Source: UBA6168 sp039819485 (lineage in GTDB: Bacteria > Bacteroidota > Bacteroidia > Chitinophagales > Saprospiraceae). Taken from it: DNA of 64,000 bases. The stretch is from positions 1-64,000 of the forward strand of contig JBCBRY010000028.1 of the NCBI GenBank assembly GCA_039819485.1. Direction: 5' to 3'. Positions within the stretch are counted from its first letter, which is position 1, and each line of letters opens with the position of its first letter. The notes under the pieces were generated by a model. It was not told where the DNA came from. It was given only the letters and a program-made list of their open reading frames with translations, and made no database searches. Made by a program: the position numbers and the translations under genes. Below are positions 53,501 to 62,569 of this stretch, in pieces.

Positions 53501-56500
53501 GCAAATGCGGGTGCTGACCAAAGCATTACCTGCGCTACTACTCAGGTTGCATTAAACGGTAGTGGCTCTTCTTCCGGACCGGGTTATGCTTATGAATGGA
53601 GCGGCCCCGGTATCCATGCAATGAACATCAATGAACAAAACCCGTTGGTAGATGAGACGGGAACTTATGTTTTGACCGTCATTGATACCCTGAGCGGCCA
53701 AAGTTGCTCCGCAACTGATTCGGTTGAAGTCTTTGAAAATACGGCCGAACCGACCGCTGATGCTGGTGCCGACATGACTCTGACCTGCGCGGAAACTTCT
53801 GTCGTGTTGGACGGTACCGGTTCTTCTGCTGGTCCCGCATTGGTCTATTTGTGGAGTGGTGCAGGTATTACTGCGGCCAATGAAAATTTACCAAATCCTG
53901 CTGTAAGTGAAGGAGGAATTTATACCCTGACCGTAACAGATACCTTAAACGGTTGTTTTGCTTCCGATCATGTCGAAGTACAGCTCGATGGCAATCTACC
54001 AACTGCTGATGCCGGCCCCAATCAGATCATCAATTGCAATCATGACGCGGTAGTCCTCGATGGTAGTAACTCCTCGGTGGGTGCCGGTATCGAATACCAG
54101 TGGTTTGACCCCAATGGTATGCCATTGGGCACTGAACTGACACAAACCGTTTCGCAAGGAGGCATTTATTCTTTCGAAGTAAGTGACACAAATAATGGTT
54201 GTGAAATAACCGCAACTGTTGAAGTAGTCACTGATACGGAACTGCCCACCGCCGATGCTGGTGTTGATGCAACGTTGACCTGCGACGAATCTTCTGTTGA
54301 ACTGGGAGGCAGTTCCAGTTCGGGAGCCATTTTTTCGTATGTATGGATTTTACAAAACGACACAGTCGGGACAGATGAAACTCTCATCGCCACTCAATCA
54401 GGCATCTACACCTTATTAATTGTGAACAACCAAAACGGCTGCTTCGCCAGCGATGAAGTAGCCGTTTCTCAAAATGCCGATTTGCCCACTGCGGAAGCTG
54501 GAGATGACCAGCAACTGGACTGCGGCAACACCGCTGTTTTTTTGGATGGGAGTGGCAGTAGCTCAGGCACTGGCATAACCTACCTTTGGACAGGCCCTAA
54601 TTTTTCCTCGGCTGAAATCAGCCCTCAGGTAGGTGTGGCCGGCATCTATTATTTGACCGTAGTAAATACCAATAGTGCTTGCGAGGCCATTGATTCCGTG
54701 GAGGTAACGGCCGATGCTGACCTGCCGGTCGCTGATGCCGGCATTGATACTTTGCTCAACTGTTATGCTTCGCAAATTTTATTGGATGGCAACAACTCTA
54801 CCCAGGGAGCAGGGATTGAGTACGAATGGCAGGATGAGTTTGGAAATGTTTTGGGAACGACGCTGACCTTATCGGTTGATCAACCCGCCGTTTACACTTT
54901 ATTTGTCAACAATACTCAAAATGGCTGTTCAAGCTCCGATGGAATTACTGTAGGCCTGGACGACCAATCCCCGGTCGCCGATGCAGGAACAGATATGCAA
55001 TTTACGTGTACCCAAACCACCCTAACTTTGGACGGAACGGGGTCGACGGTAGGTACAGATATAGTTTACGAATGGAATGGGCCGGGCATCAGTGGGCCTG
55101 TGGATCAGCTAACTGCAACCGCTGTTGAGGCAGGAATTTATACATTATCTGTAACCAATACCATCAATGGTTGTACTGCCATCGATGAAGTAGAAGTTAC
55201 CCAAAATCCAGACGTACCGACAGCATTCGCTGAGAATGATCAGCATTTCGATTGTTTCACTGATGTGGTGGACTTAAGTGGTTCTGCTTCTGTTCCACAA
55301 GTAACCTATCAATGGTCAGGGCCGGGCATCAATGCCAGCAATGAAAATTTAGAGGAACCTGAAGTGAGCGAACCGGGCATTTATTCATTGGTCGTTACGG
55401 ACTTGGTCACGGGTTGCGAATCACCGCCGGCAGTGGTAGAAATTCTGGATTTGCGGACGCCACCACTCATCAGTTTGGCGGTCAGTGATAATTTGGATTG
55501 TCAAACCATGTCGGTTTTGATTGATGGCTCAGGCTCAGAACAGGGCGATACCATCGCTTATCAATGGTTGTCTGGCGGCAACGTATTGAGTACCGGGCCA
55601 GATGATTTTTGGATGGCCAATGAAGCTGGTTTTTATACACTGGTCGTTTTCAATTCAGTCACGGGCTGTATTTCGGAGGATTCTATTGAAGTGGTCGACG
55701 AATCGGCATTGCCCCCAGTTTTGGTAGATGGGCCAACGACCGTCAATTGTGCCAATGAAATAATTACCCTTTCTGAAATAGCTTCGCCACCAAATGCGAC
55801 CTATGCCTGGTCAACCAACAACGGTAATATTTTACAGGAGGATCAAAATGAAATTCAGGTTAATGCAGCTGGCCAGTACTTGGTTGAGGTGACGGATCCC
55901 TCGAATGGGTGTACCAACACATTTACATTTTCAGTGCAAGGTGATTTTACTCCGCCTTCCATCCAGTTTATAAATGATTTCTCCATAGGTTGCTCACAAA
56001 CGGAGGTCATGTTGTCGGCAGAGGTGATTGCTGGTACAAATGACCTGACCTATACGTGGAACGGGAACGGTTTTTCTTCAAGTGATGAAATGCCCACTGT
56101 GACGCAGATAGGTGATTATGAACTGGTTGTGACCGACAATATAAACGGATGCTCCTCTTCTGCCCTTGTCACTGTCTCCCAGTCAAACGGCATTGAGAAT
56201 GTATTCTTTACAGCCATTTCGCCGTCGTGTTTTGGAGCAGAGGATGGAGTTTTACAAATAGACTCGGTGTGGGGCGCCAATCTGCCTTATTCCCTCAGTT
56301 GGAATAATACAACAACGACTGACCCTTACCTAAATGGACTCGCAAGCGGAAGTTATTCTGTTTTACTCGCAGATGCGGCAGGGTGCGAAATGATGGTCGA
56401 TTTTACTTTGCAAGATCCACCAGTATTAGCAGTGGACCTGGGGCCGGACGTCGAAATCAGTTTGGGAGAATCGATCCAGCTGTCGCCAAGTGTTTCTGCT

Positions 56501-56956
56501 TCGGTCTTGCAATATATCTGGTCAGGTACAGAGACGCTTAGTTGCGATGATTGTCCTGATCCGATCGCTCAGCCAACAACTTCAACAACCTATACCTTGA
56601 CCGTCGCCAGCGACAATGATTGTTTGGCGGAGGACGAAATACTGGTCACTGTAAATGGGGATGTGGACATTTACCGCCCCAATGCATTTTCTCCGAACGG
56701 GGACGGCATCAACGATGTCTTTACCTTGTTCGGTGGATCGCAATTGCAAAACATGCGGACCTTCCTCGTATTCGATCGTTGGGGCGCCAAGGTATTTGAT
56801 GGAAAAAACCTGGCACCAAGCGATCCAAATTACGGCTGGAACGGCACGCACAACGGACAATTGATGGATGCGGGAGTCTACGTGTTTTATGTTGAAATTG
56901 AAATGGCAAACGGAGAAGTGGTCACGGAGAAAGGGGAGGTGATGTTGATCAGGTGA
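50552..56956 (+). CDS. Giant CHU_C (T9SS type B) surface protein with carbohydrate-binding-like N-terminus
   Basis: About 2130 residues from ATG 50552 (MVMPNFIKTFCICFLLASGV, signal peptide; ATG 50558 also possible). Residues about 40-150 (ITLRVDMRLQTVNGGVYVAG, WEISLTGITPGLYQYKFLNG, DNENRWLDYGGGVHV) resemble a starch-/carbohydrate-binding beta-sandwich. Then nine HYR-like repeats of about 80 residues (P.I....PAD.TV.CGN.P, IIRTWEV.DCSGN, TITIED). Next come about twelve PKD/Ig-like repeats (TADAGADMTLTC...VLDGTGSS...Y.WSGPGI...G.YTLTV). A SprB-like repeat follows, and a CHU_C domain (about 2045-2134, YRPNAFSPNGDGINDVFTLF) for type IX export and surface attachment. It is divergent from the GH13-GH31 gene and next to another carbohydrate-binding-like protein, so a role in holding alpha-glucan at the cell surface is plausible. 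Confidence 0.92.
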   Translation: MVMPNFIKTFCICFLLASGVTVVNGDTPEPGVVVSTLMDKITLRVDMRLQTVNGGVYVAGNFFDQIGLPNWTEIAMCDLGDGIWEISLTGITPGLYQYKFLNGFGGWEFNGFGGPCTNPNDNENRWLDYGGGVHVEGPWCFSTCDLFCPPLGDPGATDTDPPTIDEPAPVNTTIQCGDPLPNGATLDASDGCNINVTTETGTPSDDLSGLSACGVGDVIRSWEAEDCAGNTSSVTQTITIEDTTNPTIDVPVPADLTVECGNLPAAASLAASDGCDTDVTTTGLPTDDNSGLTACGTGQIIRTWEVEDCSGNSVSASQTITIEDDLAPTINESIPADITVECGSIPAAQPLDASDDCDTDVTSTGLPTDDISGLSSCGTGEIIRTWEVMDCSGNAVSASQTITVEDGTSPVLSGGAPPGVTVTCGNVPTAVALAVSDDCDNTITSTGLPIDDMSGIGPCGTGQISRSWSVFDCTGNSLSVFQTINVEDNTAPEINVPVPANTTLQCGEPLPVAMPLSASDACDLNVTSTGPPVDDLSNITTCGTGDVIRTWEVSDCSGNTTTVSQTITFEDAEDPIIVDPIPADVIVDCNNIPVGVPLTAADGCDQNLAATDFPFDDMSGLSNCGLGTIVRTWTTTDCSGNMTTGTQLITIADDQPPFLTQAIPADVTVTCGNVPVGLPLSAADDCDGILVATDMPVDDNSGLNSCGTGVIVRSWTATDCSGNVLFETQAITVTDEEPPVLTIPGNASLDCNNIPTASAADASATDNCSTASISYNGETIVGAGCPYEIHRTWSAEDECGNTSSATQIITVTDNDSPTLATPPPDITVCAGALPGAADLNWTDNCDGTGSVSPTDVSDGMNDPETITRTWTYSDNCGNTANVSQIITVISAPSANAGDDLNLCEGAVASLSGSVAGGFNSLLWTSSGNGTFGDETSENTDYSPSIDDFANGSVTIYFTAQTNGVGACSETSDSLTLNFIITPSANAGADQSITCATTQVALNGSGSSSGPGYAYEWSGPGIHAMNINEQNPLVDETGTYVLTVIDTLSGQSCSATDSVEVFENTAEPTADAGADMTLTCAETSVVLDGTGSSAGPALVYLWSGAGITAANENLPNPAVSEGGIYTLTVTDTLNGCFASDHVEVQLDGNLPTADAGPNQIINCNHDAVVLDGSNSSVGAGIEYQWFDPNGMPLGTELTQTVSQGGIYSFEVSDTNNGCEITATVEVVTDTELPTADAGVDATLTCDESSVELGGSSSSGAIFSYVWILQNDTVGTDETLIATQSGIYTLLIVNNQNGCFASDEVAVSQNADLPTAEAGDDQQLDCGNTAVFLDGSGSSSGTGITYLWTGPNFSSAEISPQVGVAGIYYLTVVNTNSACEAIDSVEVTADADLPVADAGIDTLLNCYASQILLDGNNSTQGAGIEYEWQDEFGNVLGTTLTLSVDQPAVYTLFVNNTQNGCSSSDGITVGLDDQSPVADAGTDMQFTCTQTTLTLDGTGSTVGTDIVYEWNGPGISGPVDQLTATAVEAGIYTLSVTNTINGCTAIDEVEVTQNPDVPTAFAENDQHFDCFTDVVDLSGSASVPQVTYQWSGPGINASNENLEEPEVSEPGIYSLVVTDLVTGCESPPAVVEILDLRTPPLISLAVSDNLDCQTMSVLIDGSGSEQGDTIAYQWLSGGNVLSTGPDDFWMANEAGFYTLVVFNSVTGCISEDSIEVVDESALPPVLVDGPTTVNCANEIITLSEIASPPNATYAWSTNNGNILQEDQNEIQVNAAGQYLVEVTDPSNGCTNTFTFSVQGDFTPPSIQFINDFSIGCSQTEVMLSAEVIAGTNDLTYTWNGNGFSSSDEMPTVTQIGDYELVVTDNINGCSSSALVTVSQSNGIENVFFTAISPSCFGAEDGVLQIDSVWGANLPYSLSWNNTTTTDPYLNGLASGSYSVLLADAAGCEMMVDFTLQDPPVLAVDLGPDVEISLGESIQLSPSVSASVLQYIWSGTETLSCDDCPDPIAQPTTSTTYTLTVASDNDCLAEDEILVTVNGDVDIYRPNAFSPNGDGINDVFTLFGGSQLQNMRTFLVFDRWGAKVFDGKNLAPSDPNYGWNGTHNGQLMDAGVYVFYVEIEMANGEVVTEKGEVMLIR

Positions 56957-57370
56957 TTAGGTGCCGGAAGTGGCCTGCAGGTTGATAAAAAGATGATTTT
57001 TTGTGATTTGTTGTTTTTCAACCGAACCTTTATCAACACAAACGCCTCAGTTGTACCCATTAACAAAAAATTACATGGTTTTTGATAGGATGTGTTAAGT
57101 TGTTAAATTTGCATTTGATATAACGATTTTCCGCATTATCCTTCCCATCCGCCGATTTACAAAAAGAAAACCAGCAAGCCAGCCGTACGTGAATAACCAA
57201 CTTTGCCAACTGCTGCTTGAATTATAGTAAAACATTTTATAATCCTTTGGCATGACTTACACAGGCATCTTTCCTACTGGAGATCAATCCACCTTTCATT
57301 TGGGTACATATTGTCACTAAAAGCAAAATGCTTTTAGGTGTAAAGTCGTTTATGAAACTTTTAATATCTC
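56957..57370. other. Intergenic region with promoter and long 5' leader
   Basis: 414 bases between the CHU_C gene and the IPTL gene. It contains the promoter at 57081-57111 and so a leader of about 250 bases before the ATG at 57371. In the leader, CTAAAAGCAAAATGCTTTTAG (57317-57337) can fold into a hairpin shortly before the start codon. Confidence 0.5.
57081..57111 (+). promoter_or_regulatory. Bacteroidota housekeeping-type promoter (TTTG-N19-TAAATTTG)
   Basis: TTTG (57081-57084), 19-base spacer, TAAATTTG (57104-57111): a full match to the -33/-7 consensus TTTG/TAnnTTTG used by the main sigma factor of Bacteroidota. Transcription would start near 57118 and read into the 57371 gene with an unusually long leader. 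Confidence 0.7.
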
Positions 57371-58855
57371 ATGAAAAAGAACATTTTACTTTCTTTTCTA
57401 TTCGTGGTTTGTACAGCCATTTGGGTGAGTGCCCAGCCTTACTATTTGAGGAGCACTACTGCTCAATGTGATTTTGGTAACTCCAACGCTTCCTGTGAAT
57501 TGTCTGATGTGGGCGGAGGCATCTATGAATTAGTGACTGACTTTGGCGGTGCCGTCGGGCGGCAGGAATTCAAAATCTACGATGCTGGTGCAGATGCATG
57601 GTACCCACCGTTCGCTAATGCCTGGTTCAACCATCCCGGAGGTAACATGACCTTCCGTTTTGACACCTCTAACGGACAGGTAGAAGCAATTGAAAATAAC
57701 ACGCCGGTGATCTGTGCGCCGGGTGATTGGACAAATCCAATTTTTGACCCCAACACGCCTATGGTCAATACCAGCGGTAATGAATGGTGCTATACAGTGG
57801 CCAATCCCGGTACTTATAATTGGAAACCGGTGGTTTGTGGTGGCTTTGATTCCTGGCAACCGATCAATGGTGAACGCAGCGTTAATTCATCCAATTGGTC
57901 AGTAGTGACCACTTCACCAAACGAACAGGTTTGTGTCGAGTATGATCCGAATACGGGGCGGGTATCTTTACCAAATCCACCGATGGGGGTTTATCTCCGG
58001 GGCAGTCAGGGCTTGCCCTGTGATTTTGGCAGTACCAATCCGACCTGTGAACTGACCGATCCAGATATGGACGGTGTTTTTGAACTCACTTACGATTTTG
58101 GTGGAAATGTAGTTGGCCGTCAGGAATTTAAGATTTACAACGCTGCAACCGATATGTGGTACCCAGGTGGCCCGAATGCCTGGTACATCCATAATGGTGG
58201 TTCCATTACCTTCAAATGGTATAGTGCGACCGGAGAAGTAGAAGCGGTTGAAAACGACCCGCTAACGCTGTGCGCTCCTGGACAGTGGACTGGCTTTGAT
58301 CCAAATACGCCAATGGTCGACATGGGGAACGGCGTCTTCTGCTACAACGTACCTACCGCAGGTACTTATGAATGGAAACCGGTGGTCTGTGGCGGTTTTG
58401 ACTCCTGGCAACCTTTTAATGGTGAACGCAGCGTCAACTCTGCCAATTGGACCATCACTACCAATGTAGATGGACAACAGTTCTGTGTTACTTATGATAT
58501 TGCTACAGGAAGGGTAGGGGCTGCGCAGATTTTTGCTGTACCAACAATGGGCCAGTGGGCAATGATAATTTTCACTCTGTTGATGGTGGCCATGGGCATG
58601 GTCCTCGTTCGTCAGAGCCAGATGGCTTACGCCGGGGCGGGTACAAAGAACTTCAGTTTTTCATTGCGCAAGCTTCCGTTTGAAAAAACAGGTTATAACA
58701 AGGCCCTGTTGATTAGTGCATTGACAATGACTGCGGTCTTTGTATTGGCAATCGCTTTCTTTGGATATGAAATGACCAAAGCTGATATACCGGGCAGTTT
58801 GTTGTCATTGCCATTGGTAGCATACATCGTCATGCTTCTGAAAAAGAATCAATGA
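57371..58855 (+). CDS. Duplicated carbohydrate-binding-like protein with internal IPTL-CTERM-like motif
   Basis: 494 residues. Signal peptide about 1-21 (MKKNILLSFLFVVCTAIWVS). Two tandem repeats of about 180 residues (about 22-205 and 206-392) share CDFGN..P.CELTD, FGGNVVGRQEFKIYNA, PVVCGGFDSWQP.NGERSVN and end in GRV. Each looks like two small beta-sandwich modules related to alpha-glucan-binding or pullulanase-X25-like domains. At about 390-412 VPTMGQWAMIIFTLLMVAMG is a variant IPTL-CTERM sorting motif. Unusually about 80 residues follow, including two more hydrophobic segments (about 437-460, 475-492), so the motif is not C-terminal. A strong terminator follows. Near the GH13-GH31 and CHU_C genes it probably belongs to the same alpha-glucan function. 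Confidence 0.85.
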   Translation: MKKNILLSFLFVVCTAIWVSAQPYYLRSTTAQCDFGNSNASCELSDVGGGIYELVTDFGGAVGRQEFKIYDAGADAWYPPFANAWFNHPGGNMTFRFDTSNGQVEAIENNTPVICAPGDWTNPIFDPNTPMVNTSGNEWCYTVANPGTYNWKPVVCGGFDSWQPINGERSVNSSNWSVVTTSPNEQVCVEYDPNTGRVSLPNPPMGVYLRGSQGLPCDFGSTNPTCELTDPDMDGVFELTYDFGGNVVGRQEFKIYNAATDMWYPGGPNAWYIHNGGSITFKWYSATGEVEAVENDPLTLCAPGQWTGFDPNTPMVDMGNGVFCYNVPTAGTYEWKPVVCGGFDSWQPFNGERSVNSANWTITTNVDGQQFCVTYDIATGRVGAAQIFAVPTMGQWAMIIFTLLMVAMGMVLVRQSQMAYAGAGTKNFSFSLRKLPFEKTGYNKALLISALTMTAVFVLAIAFFGYEMTKADIPGSLLSLPLVAYIVMLLKKNQ

Positions 58856-59316
58856 TATATATTTAACTTTTTATAAGAACAGCTGTTATTTAAACGGTGT
58901 CAGTGCTGGAAGTACTGACACCGTTTTATTTTGCAAAGATCAAGCAAAAAAAAACGCTGCTCTGGGAGCAACGCTCAAATTTTGTACATCTACTTTAAGT
59001 TCACAAAGAAAATGTTTGGTGGGGTCAAAATAACTGCTATTCTAACTGATAGGGCAAATTTCATTAATGCTTGTTATGTAGATGTAAAAGGTATTTGAAA
59101 AAATAGTTAGTCCTGAAATGAGCCTGAAAATGGCTATTTTCGACGGAGCCCACCAGAAAGAGGATGAAAAAGCAGTTTAGTACCCTAACATTTGGAAAAC
59201 CAATTTGTTATTTCCGAACTTCACAGATTAATTGGTACTTGGTTTATGGTTCTTGGTGTGAAAGTTAAATTGTGAACCTCGAACTTCGAACCCAAAACCT
59301 GAAACGACATATTAGA
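58856..59316. other. Intergenic region upstream of ftsH
   Basis: 461 bases with the terminator of the IPTL gene at its left end. The A-run and AACGCTGCTC/GAGCAACGC half-hairpin at about 58948-58977 could be a terminator on the minus strand, but no minus-strand gene ends there. The ftsH promoter must lie here: TAACATTTG at about 59187-59195 is a near match. Confidence 0.45.
58892..58932 (+). terminator. Rho-independent terminator of the IPTL gene
   Basis: AAACGGTGTCAGT (58892-58904) / ACTGACACCGTTT (58914-58926), perfect 13-bp stem, followed by TATTTTG on the plus strand, 37 bases past the stop codon. Confidence 0.85.
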
Positions 59317-61242
59317 ATGGCAAAAAATCAACAGCCTCCTCCGAACGATAAAGAGACCAATAAAGGAATGTTTGGCAAAGGCTTTTCATGGGTATATTTT
59401 TTAATCATTGGTTTGCTATTGGTGCAGGTTATGTACCAGGTGATGCAACCCAAGCCTGAAGAAATTTCCTACTCAAGGTTCAAACAGGTTACATTGGCCA
59501 ACGACGATATTGAAAGAATATTGGTGGTCAATAAAGAAGTGGCCGAGGTGTTCATCAAAAAAGATCGGCTGAGTACGGGAATCTATGCTGAGATAGACCG
59601 GAATGCTGATGGTCCTCACGTCAAGGTCAATATTGGTTCTATTGAAAATTTCGAAAAAGACATTGCGGAAGTTCAGGATAAAGGTAATTCCACTTTGGAA
59701 TTGGAATATGAAGAACGCACTGACTGGCTGGGCGATATCATGTCCTGGATGTTGCCCTTCCTGTTGATCATCGGAATCTGGATATTTTTTCTCAACCGAA
59801 TGCGGCCTGGCGGTGCAGGAGGGATGAACCCATTTGACTTTGGAAAATCTTCTGCTACAGCTTACAAGAAGGAAACAGGTTCAGTCACTTTCGATGATAT
59901 CGCTGGTCTGGAAGAGGTGAAAGTAGAAGTTCGGGAAGTGGTAGATTTTTTGAAAAGCCCGGAAAGGTATACAAAGTTGGGTGCCAAAATTCCCAAAGGA
60001 GTCTTGTTGGTTGGCCCTCCGGGCACCGGTAAAACACTCTTGGCAAAGGCGGTAGCCGGTGAAGCAGGCGCCCCCTTCTTCTCTATGTCTGGATCCGAGT
60101 TCGTGGAAATGTTTGTCGGGGTAGGTGCATCAAGGGTGCGGGATCTTTTCCGCAAGGCCAAACAGAGCGCGCCGAGTATTATTTTTATTGATGAAATAGA
60201 TGCGATTGGGCGTAGTCGTGGAAGGGCTGCTTCTTTCCAGTCGAACGATGAAAAAGAAAACACCCTGAACCAACTACTCACGGAGATGGACGGGTTTGGT
60301 GCCAATACAGGCGTCATTGTTTTGGCGGCAACCAACCGCAGTGAAATTCTTGACCGTGCCTTGCTCCGGCCAGGCCGTTTTGACCGGCAGATATTCCTGG
60401 ACCTGCCCACATTGCTGGAACGAAAGGCTATCTTCCGGGTACACACCAAACCGCTGAAACTGGACAAGGATTTCAAACTGGATATCATGGCACAGCAGAC
60501 TCCTGGTTTTTCAGGTGCCGACATTGCGAATATCTGTAACGAAGCTGCACTGATTGCCGCCCGGAAAGGGAACAAATCTGTAGCTATGCAAGATTTTTAC
60601 GATGCAATGGACCGGGTCGTTGGTGGCCTGGAAAAGAAGACCAAGATACTTTCTGACGATGAAAAAAAGATTGTGGCTTATCACGAAGCAGGGCACGCAA
60701 CGGCCAGCTGGTATTTGCCGCACGCAAGCAAATTACTGAAAGTCTCCATTGTGCCAAGAGGTAAGTCCCTGGGGGCAGCCTGGTACATGCCCACTGAAAG
60801 GTCGCTCTATTCTACTGCCCAGTTTGAGGATCGTATCTGCGCTGCGCTGGGTGGCAGGGCAGCTGAAGAGGTAGTTTTTGGAGAAATCACCTCCGGAGCA
60901 CTGGATGACCTGGAGAAGGTGACCAAGCAGGCTTATACCATGGTAGCCTATTATGGCCTGAACGAGACCATCGGGCACATCAGTTTTTATGATAGCTCAG
61001 GCCGCAACGAGTCCTCTTTTACCAAACCCTACAGCGAGGAAACGGCCCAGAAAATCGATGAAGAAGTAAGCAAAATGGTGGAGCGGTTGTATAACAAAAC
61101 CAAGCAACTGCTGATGGAGCACCGGGAAGAACTGGATAAACTGGCTGAAAGATTATTGGATAAAGAAGTGGTCTTAAAGGAAGACCTCACCGATATTTTC
61201 CATATGCCGGAAGGCAAGGAAGTAGAAAATACTACAACTTAA
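59317..61242 (+). CDS. ftsH: ATP-dependent zinc metalloprotease FtsH
   Basis: 641 residues from the ATG at 59317 (MAKNQQPPPNDKE); the 15 codons upstream in frame are not conserved-looking. Transmembrane helix 1 about 24-41 (WVYFLIIGLLLVQVMYQVM), periplasmic domain, transmembrane helix 2 about 143-162 (MLPFLLIIGIWIFFLNRM). AAA+ domain with Walker A GPPGTGKT (about 228-235), pore motif MFVGVGA, Walker B IIFIDEIDAIG and SRH ATNRSEILDRALLRPGRFDR. Peptidase M41 with zinc motif HEAGH (about 449-453). It is a membrane-bound quality-control protease, normally essential or nearly so. Its presence argues that this DNA is a chromosome or chromid, not a dispensable plasmid. Confidence 0.97.
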   Translation: MAKNQQPPPNDKETNKGMFGKGFSWVYFLIIGLLLVQVMYQVMQPKPEEISYSRFKQVTLANDDIERILVVNKEVAEVFIKKDRLSTGIYAEIDRNADGPHVKVNIGSIENFEKDIAEVQDKGNSTLELEYEERTDWLGDIMSWMLPFLLIIGIWIFFLNRMRPGGAGGMNPFDFGKSSATAYKKETGSVTFDDIAGLEEVKVEVREVVDFLKSPERYTKLGAKIPKGVLLVGPPGTGKTLLAKAVAGEAGAPFFSMSGSEFVEMFVGVGASRVRDLFRKAKQSAPSIIFIDEIDAIGRSRGRAASFQSNDEKENTLNQLLTEMDGFGANTGVIVLAATNRSEILDRALLRPGRFDRQIFLDLPTLLERKAIFRVHTKPLKLDKDFKLDIMAQQTPGFSGADIANICNEAALIAARKGNKSVAMQDFYDAMDRVVGGLEKKTKILSDDEKKIVAYHEAGHATASWYLPHASKLLKVSIVPRGKSLGAAWYMPTERSLYSTAQFEDRICAALGGRAAEEVVFGEITSGALDDLEKVTKQAYTMVAYYGLNETIGHISFYDSSGRNESSFTKPYSEETAQKIDEEVSKMVERLYNKTKQLLMEHREELDKLAERLLDKEVVLKEDLTDIFHMPEGKEVENTTT

Positions 61243-61537
61243 CTTCTGTTTTTATTAACCTCAGCCGGCAGGTGTCATTTCCCCGGAAGAGATGACACTT
61301 GCCTCTCTCCTTATTTATTAGAAACAATATATTATTCTGTTTTTACAGTTAAATCAGCGGCTTTCCGTTATTGATTAAGAAAATAATAACAAAAATCGAA
61401 AGATAATTTTTTGCCTTAATCGTTACTTAGCTCCTTTACCTCGTCAAAACTGACGACTTTTCTCGCGACGCGCCCTTCATCAAAATATTATTTTATAAAT
61501 AAACATCAACATTTTTTGAACTGAATAAATTGAATCG
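61243..61537. other. Intergenic region between ftsH and AraC gene
   Basis: 295 bases, mostly AT-rich. The stem at 61267-61303 is the only structure seen; the right part is the upstream region of the AraC gene. Confidence 0.4.
61267..61303 (+). terminator. Hairpin after ftsH
   Basis: GGCAGGTGTCAT (61267-61278) / ATGACACTTGCC (61292-61303), 12 bp with one G-U pair, 25 bases past the stop. Followed by TCTCTCCTTATTTATTA, a weak T-rich tail. Confidence 0.6.
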
Positions 61538-62569
61538 ATGCGTATCAATTTTAACAACTACGACGCCGTAGAAATTCTCGAAAAGGTAGAGAGTGATTTA
61601 GGTGTTGATATGAACACGTCCTGTCAGCGAACGGAGTTTCCAATTCCACCGTCGATCGGTTCCGGACAGATAGCCACTTATTTGTTCAAGGATGGTCTGG
61701 CCATTTTCCTTTTCAACGGACAGCTCGACCAAGACTGGGAATGGGAGTTTCAGTGTAAGGAAGACTCTCCGGCCTTCATTTTTTTCTCGCTGAGCGGTCA
61801 GGTAGAAGATGATAAAAAAGGCAAAGAAGAAAACTTTGTCCTGAACCCGCTGGATACATTGTTGGTCACACAACCGGGCGGCTCCCGCAGGAGCATGATT
61901 TTGAAAAAAGGAGAACCCATTCGATTGGCCATTTTAAGACTCGACCCCAAACGCTTCTTTCATAAAAAAGCCTGTAGCGCAGAGGAACTGCCGGAAGAGA
62001 TAAGAAAACTTTTTGCTTTCTCCGGGCAAGAAATTAGATGTCATATCCCTCCTAACCGGTCAACAGAAATGGCCGTTCAGATTGTTTCCGGGCTGCTGGA
62101 TAGCCCATATTCCGGATTGATCCGAACTTGTTATGTCGAAGCCAAGGCCAGGGAGTTGCTTTCCTGGACGCTGTACCAATTGGATAAAAATCACTCGAAA
62201 CCAGTACCATACAACCACTTGACAAAATATGAAACACTCAGGCTGGAAAAAGCACGTAAGATTCTCATCCATGATTTGAAGGCAGCTCCAACAATAAAGG
62301 AGTTGTCAAAAAAAGTTGGGATAAACCAGCAAGCACTCAAGCAGGGCTTCAAGCGTCTATTCAATAAAACGATCTATCAGTACCTGTTGGAGCAGCGGAT
62401 GGAAACGGCCAAAAAAATGATGCTCAGCCAAAAGTATCCGGTCTGGGAGGTCGCAGAGGCAGTCGGTTATTGTAATGCCAGCCATTTTGCACGCCGTTTT
62501 AAAGAGCATTTTGGGGTTTTGCCAAGTAGGTTTGTCAGCATGATTTGGCGGGATGGGCAGGAAAACTGA
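61538..62569 (+). CDS. AraC-family transcriptional regulator
   Basis: 343 residues. The N-terminal about 220 residues form a sensing domain of the type found in PchR-like AraC regulators (FLFNGQLDQDWEWEF, FIFFSLSGQVEDD, LVTQPGGSRR). The C-terminal 100 residues are the double HTH: ILIHDLKAAPTIKELSKKVG, QQALKQGFKRLFNKTIYQYL, KKMMLSQKYPVWEVAEAVGY, then CNASHFARRFKEHFG. PchR-like regulators often control iron-uptake genes, but no such gene stands next to it. Single-gene unit following ftsH. Confidence 0.93.
   Translation: MRINFNNYDAVEILEKVESDLGVDMNTSCQRTEFPIPPSIGSGQIATYLFKDGLAIFLFNGQLDQDWEWEFQCKEDSPAFIFFSLSGQVEDDKKGKEENFVLNPLDTLLVTQPGGSRRSMILKKGEPIRLAILRLDPKRFFHKKACSAEELPEEIRKLFAFSGQEIRCHIPPNRSTEMAVQIVSGLLDSPYSGLIRTCYVEAKARELLSWTLYQLDKNHSKPVPYNHLTKYETLRLEKARKILIHDLKAAPTIKELSKKVGINQQALKQGFKRLFNKTIYQYLLEQRMETAKKMMLSQKYPVWEVAEAVGYCNASHFARRFKEHFGVLPSRFVSMIWRDGQEN

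Noticed and set aside
61943..62272. Minus-strand frames inside the AraC gene
   Set aside because: Shadows of an intact AraC coding sequence with strong HTH motifs on the plus strand.
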